From an uncultured Alphaproteobacteria bacterium (lineage in GTDB: Bacteria; Pseudomonadota; Alphaproteobacteria; Micavibrionales; Micavibrionaceae): a stretch of 8,559 nt of DNA. The notes beneath the pieces are model-generated. The model was not told the origin of the DNA. It made no database searches and saw only the letters and a program-made list of their open reading frames with translations. The translations under genes were made by a program, and so were the position numbers. The stretch's first letter is position 1; each line of letters starts with the position of its first letter. Below, one piece after another: positions 5,834 through 8,559 of this stretch. The stretch is taken from the NCBI GenBank assembly GCA_937128575.1, contig CAKZMN010000223.1, positions 1-8,559 on the forward strand, read 5' to 3'.

Positions 5834-5985
5834 TTTTTCTCGCCTAATCACCGATATTCCACTCGATTTTTATAAATCACTAACATAAACCTCGCTGGCA
5901 TCAAGTATGTCAGCTAATACCGCTCTTGGATCTAAGGCTCTTCATAGAGAAGCCAAAAGCAGTAAAACCCGTGAGGAGATAATAT
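5834..5985 (+). promoter_or_regulatory. rpsF leader region with hairpin
   Basis: These 152 bases before rpsF contain an AT-rich inverted repeat (GATTT-TTAT-AAATC, 5865-5878) and a stronger hairpin close to the gene (5936-5954). In the latter, CTCT and AGAG close a TCAT loop, or GGC and GCC with an inner TCT/AGA form an alternative fold. A CCG lies just upstream (5920-5922). GAGGAG (5973-5978) is the ribosome binding site, seven bases before the ATG. Many bacteria have an rpsF leader RNA bound by the S6:S18 complex for feedback. This leader could be one, but I cannot confirm the motif by eye. I see no strong promoter match; TAATAC (5915-5920) is a weak -10 candidate. Confidence 0.35.
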
Positions 5986-6360
5986 ATGCCTTATTATGAA
6001 ACCGTGTTTATGGCACGGCAAGATTTGTCTGAAGCGCAAGTGAAAGACATCACCGAGAAATACTCCAAAGTCCTAACGGATCAGGGAGCAAAAATCCTTA
6101 AAACAGAAAATTGGGGTCTTCGTAACCTCGCTTACCGCATCAGCAAAAGCCGTAAAGCACATTATGTGTTGCTTGAAGTTGAAGGTCCAGGCGAAGCTGT
6201 TATCGAACTAGAGCGTCTTTTAGGTCTAGATGAAGATATCATGAGAAGCCTGACCACACGTCTTGAAGAAGCCACAGACGGCCCTTCACCGATCATGGAT
6301 AAGCCAAGCCGCGATGATGATCGCCCAAGAAAACCTAGAGAAGAAAAGGAAGCCGCGTAA
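5986..6360 (+). CDS. rpsF: 30S ribosomal protein S6
   Basis: S6 binds the central domain of 16S rRNA as a heterodimer with S18, in the small-subunit platform. The 124-residue product starts with the usual [13 protein letters not shown] and includes [23 protein letters not shown] (about 42-64) and the [16 protein letters not shown] segment (about 80-95). A charged tail rich in Asp, Arg, Lys and Pro follows, as in many alphaproteobacterial S6 proteins. GAGGAG stands seven bases before the ATG. The TAA overlaps the rpsR ATG by one base, so the partners S6 and S18 are translationally coupled. Confidence 0.97.
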   Translation: MPYYETVFMARQDLSEAQVKDITEKYSKVLTDQGAKILKTENWGLRNLAYRISKSRKAHYVLLEVEGPGEAVIELERLLGLDEDIMRSLTTRLEEATDGPSPIMDKPSRDDDRPRKPREEKEAA

Positions 6361-6638
6361 TGAGTGACCGTCCAACAAAAGCGCCGTTTTTCCGTCGCAA
6401 AAAAACATGTCCATTTACTGGCCCAGGTGCGCCGGCAATTGATTGGAAAGATACACGTCTATTGGGACGTTATATTTCCGAGCGTGGCAAAATCATCCCA
6501 AGCCGCATCACGGCCGTTTCACAAAAGAAACAGCGTGAATTGGCAAAAGCGATCAAACAAGCTCGTTTCATGGGTCTTATGCCATATGTGAACAACGAAG
6601 TGGACGCGGGTCATCAAGGCCACGGCGGCCGCCGCTAG
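6360..6638 (+). CDS. rpsR: 30S ribosomal protein S18
   Basis: S18 is a small basic protein that pairs with S6 on the platform of the small subunit. The 92-residue product has all the family landmarks: [12 protein letters not shown] (10-21), the [19 protein letters not shown] segment (27-45), [30 protein letters not shown] (47-76) and a Gly/His/Arg-rich end. Only one Cys is present, so this is not the four-cysteine zinc-binding form. It starts inside the rpsF stop codon (TAATG) and is followed by rplI after 23 bases. The rpsR-rplI join is direct; some alphaproteobacteria carry a membrane-protein gene at this point. Confidence 0.97.
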   Translation: MSDRPTKAPFFRRKKTCPFTGPGAPAIDWKDTRLLGRYISERGKIIPSRITAVSQKKQRELAKAIKQARFMGLMPYVNNEVDAGHQGHGGRR

Positions 6639-6661
6639 ACCGTTAGAAAAGGAATAAGATA

Positions 6662-7420
6662 ATGGCTACACAAGTTATACTTTTGGAACGCGTGGAAAAA
6701 CTAGGTGGAATGGGTGACGTTGTCTCCGTTAAGCCGGGTTATGCACGTAACTTCCTTTTGCCACAGAAAAAAGCTCTGCGCGCAAGCAAGGAAAACATCG
6801 CTTATTTCGAAGCCAAGAAGAAATTCTTCGAAGCTGAGAATGACAAACAGAAAAAAGAAGCTGAGAAGATGGTTAAAGGCCTTGATGGTCTTAAAATATC
6901 TTTGGTTCGTCAGGCATCTGAATCTGGCAAGCTGTTCGGTTCTGTAAATGCACGCGATATTGCAGATCAAATTATCGAGCAATCTAAGCAAGATATTTCA
7001 CGTCAAATGATCCACCTAAACCAAAACTTCAAAACAATTGGTCTGTTCCCCGTTGATGTGGCACTGCACCCAGAAGTTAAAGTTGAAGTGATCGTGAATA
7101 TTGCACGCTCTGTAGAAGAAGCTGAAATTCAAGCGAAAACCGGTAAGGCACTTGTTGCTGACGGTAGCCGCGATGAAGCTCCAGCTCAGCCTGTTGTTGA
7201 AGATGCATTGGAAGATGTGCTTGAAGACGGCGCATTGGAAGCAGAAAAAGAGAAGCTAGAGCAAGCTGAAGTTGACGCACAAGCCGAAGCTGCCCTTGAA
7301 GCTGAGCGCGCAGAAAAAGCAGCCGAGAAAAAGGCCGCTAAAGAAGCCGCGGAAGCCGAAGCTGCTGAAGCCGCCGAAGCAGATGCTGAAACGTCTGAAG
7401 ACGCTGCAAGCGAAGAATAA
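6662..7420 (+). CDS. rplI: 50S ribosomal protein L9 with long acidic C-terminal extension
   Basis: L9 binds 23S rRNA at the base of the L1 stalk and helps keep the reading frame. The N-domain (1-50) has VILLERVEKLGGMGDVVSVK and PGYARNFLLP. A charged connecting helix (about 41-74) leads to the C-domain (about 76-149), with SGKLFGSVNARDIADQI and LHPEVKVEVIVNI. The normal family length is about 150 residues, but this product is 252. Residues 150-252 are a low-complexity tail of Glu, Ala and Lys, probably a long charged helix or disordered. The frame is continuous and ends with TAATAA, so the tail is not an obvious frameshift. AAAGGA precedes the ATG. It is the last gene before a strong terminator. 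Confidence 0.96.
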   Translation: MATQVILLERVEKLGGMGDVVSVKPGYARNFLLPQKKALRASKENIAYFEAKKKFFEAENDKQKKEAEKMVKGLDGLKISLVRQASESGKLFGSVNARDIADQIIEQSKQDISRQMIHLNQNFKTIGLFPVDVALHPEVKVEVIVNIARSVEEAEIQAKTGKALVADGSRDEAPAQPVVEDALEDVLEDGALEAEKEKLEQAEVDAQAEAALEAERAEKAAEKKAAKEAAEAEAAEAAEADAETSEDAASEE

Positions 7421-7429
7421 TAAGAGCTA

Positions 7430-7449
7430 TCCCCGATATTCACAGGGGA
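7430..7449 (+). other. Short GC hairpin after rplI
   Basis: TCCCC (7430-7434) and GGGGA (7445-7449) pair across a ten-base loop, seven bases after the second rplI stop codon. There is no T-run after it, so it is unlikely to terminate alone. It may protect the 3' end of the ribosomal mRNA or assist the terminator 12 bases further on. Confidence 0.4.
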
Positions 7450-7461
7450 GAATAAATATAA

Positions 7462-7498
7462 GGCTAGCGAGCGCGTCATGTGTTTGCTAGCCTTTTTT
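7462..7498 (+). terminator. Intrinsic terminator of the rpsF-rpsR-rplI operon
   Basis: GGCTAGC (7462-7468) pairs perfectly with GCTAGCC (7486-7492). The stem can extend by four pairs (GAGC with GTTT, two of them G-T) around a nine-base loop. TTTTTT (7493-7498) follows at once. This is a textbook rho-independent terminator. It ends one base before the dnaB ATG, so it also bears on dnaB expression. Confidence 0.85.
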
Positions 7499-7499
7499 C

Positions 7500-8559
7500 A
7501 TGACCGCAAACACAGCACTAAAAAATCCTGCCGGGGATGATGACCGGCTGAGCTATCGTATATCCCCCCATAACCAAGAGGCGGAGCAAGGCTTGCTCGG
7601 CGCGCTTTTGGTGGATAACCGCGCACTGGAAAAGGTAAGTGATTTCCTGAAGGCCGAGCATTTCTTTATGCCGGCGCACCAACGCGTTTATGAATCGATC
7701 CTAAAGCTGATTGATCGCGGGCAAAACGCCTCTCCGGTCACACTAAAAAATTACTTTGAAAATGATGATGACCTCCAAGAAGTAGGCGGCGCAGAATATC
7801 TGGCTGATCTTGCCGGAAGTGTGGTCAGCGTCATCAACGCCGCCGATTATGGGCGCGCGATTTATGACCTGCATATGCGCCGCGAGCTTATCGCTCTGGG
7901 CGAGGAGGTTGTGAATGAAAGCTACAGCCACACGCTGGAGGTAACGCCAACAGATACGATTGAGCGCGCCGAAGCGCGTCTATATGAATTGGCCGAAAGC
8001 GGAGAGACAAAGGGTAACTTCATAACGCTGCGCGATTCGGTGATTACCGCGATTGAAATGGCGGAAAAGGCCTATAAAACCGATGGTAATGTAACCGGGG
8101 TCACGACCGGCCTGATCGATATGGATAAAAAGCTGGGCGGCTTGCAAAATTCTGACTTGCTGATCTTGGCGGGTCGTCCATCCATGGGTAAAACCGCGCT
8201 GGCGGTTAATGTTGCGTTTAACGCGGCCAAAAAATACATGGAGACCGGCGGCGAAGAAGGCGCGCGCGTTGGGTTTTATTCTCTGGAAATGGCGGCGGAA
8301 CAGCTAGCTACGCGTATTTTATCTGACCAATCCAACATATCGGGCGATGCGATTAAAAAGGGTAACATCAAGCAAGATGATTTCCGTAAATTCGTAGAAG
8401 CCTCACAAATTTTGAGCCAAGTGCCGCTTTATATCGATGACACGCCCGCTCTATCTATCAGCGCAGTGCGCGCCAGAGCCCGCAGGCTAAAGCGCCAGCA
8501 TGGTTTGGATTTGCTGGTGGTGGACTATCTACAGCTATTGCGCGGAACTGGTTCAAAGC
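7500..8559 (+). CDS. dnaB: Replicative DNA helicase DnaB, 3' end outside the window
   Basis: DnaB is the hexameric ring helicase that unwinds DNA ahead of the replisome. About 353 codons are present with no stop. The N-terminal domain begins near residue 20 with ISPHNQEAEQGLLGALLVDN. After the linker, the RecA-like domain has TTGLIDMDKKLGGL, Walker A GRPSMGKTAL (Lys231), the FYSLEM motif with Glu263, and Walker B LLVVDYLQLL (Asp342). The DNA-binding loops and arginine finger lie beyond the edge. A stretch GGEEGAR before FYSLEM lengthens the loop relative to E. coli. I chose the ATG at 7500 because it is the only in-frame ATG between the upstream stop codon and the conserved start of the N-domain. 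It has no ribosome binding site and abuts the terminator T-run, so its expression signal is unclear. Confidence 0.95.
   Translation, partial: MTANTALKNPAGDDDRLSYRISPHNQEAEQGLLGALLVDNRALEKVSDFLKAEHFFMPAHQRVYESILKLIDRGQNASPVTLKNYFENDDDLQEVGGAEYLADLAGSVVSVINAADYGRAIYDLHMRRELIALGEEVVNESYSHTLEVTPTDTIERAEARLYELAESGETKGNFITLRDSVITAIEMAEKAYKTDGNVTGVTTGLIDMDKKLGGLQNSDLLILAGRPSMGKTALAVNVAFNAAKKYMETGGEEGARVGFYSLEMAAEQLATRILSDQSNISGDAIKKGNIKQDDFRKFVEASQILSQVPLYIDDTPALSISAVRARARRLKRQHGLDLLVVDYLQLLRGTGSK

Noticed and set aside
7186..7479. Minus-strand frame rich in Ser and Ala opposite the rplI tail
   Set aside because: It is the antisense of the Glu/Ala repeat codons of L9 and has no ribosome binding site or family signature.

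Overview
The window looks like an alphaproteobacterial chromosome segment of mixed base composition. Supporting signs are the minus-strand order fabD-fabG-acpP-fabF-mltG, which diverges from rpsF-rpsR-rplI-dnaB, and the near-canonical alphaproteobacterial AcpP and S18 proteins. I cannot name the genus from the sequence alone. No rRNA, tRNA, CRISPR array or insertion sequence is visible.

Left edge (1-150): about 50 codons of a sugar-type ABC importer ATPase on the plus strand run head-on into the 3' side of mltG on the minus strand. Both genes break at the same place (about 132-150). This is either a rearrangement or an assembly chimera.

Minus-strand block (about 132-5148, transcribed right to left): fabD (malonyl-CoA:ACP transacylase), fabG (3-ketoacyl-ACP reductase), a small AT-rich acyl-carrier-like gene, a HAD-superfamily phosphatase, acpP (the main acyl carrier protein), fabF (KAS II) and the start of mltG (peptidoglycan lytic transglycosylase). 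FabD charges AcpP with malonate, FabF condenses and FabG reduces. The extra carrier-like protein and the phosphatase, lying between fabG and acpP, are the unusual part. The carrier-like gene has its own strong ribosome binding site and a promoter-like sequence directly after the fabG stop codon.

Divergent control region (5149-5479): AT-rich, with a palindromic TTGCAA that could serve as the -35 box in both directions, a second palindrome beside it, and a possibly structured leader. It is followed by a 117-residue protein I do not recognise.

Plus-strand block (5480-8559): the unknown small gene, rpsF, rpsR and rplI (ribosomal proteins S6, S18 and L9; L9 has an unusually long acidic, alanine-rich tail), a strong intrinsic terminator, and dnaB (replicative helicase), which runs off the right edge. 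The dnaB start codon sits one base after the terminator's T-run.
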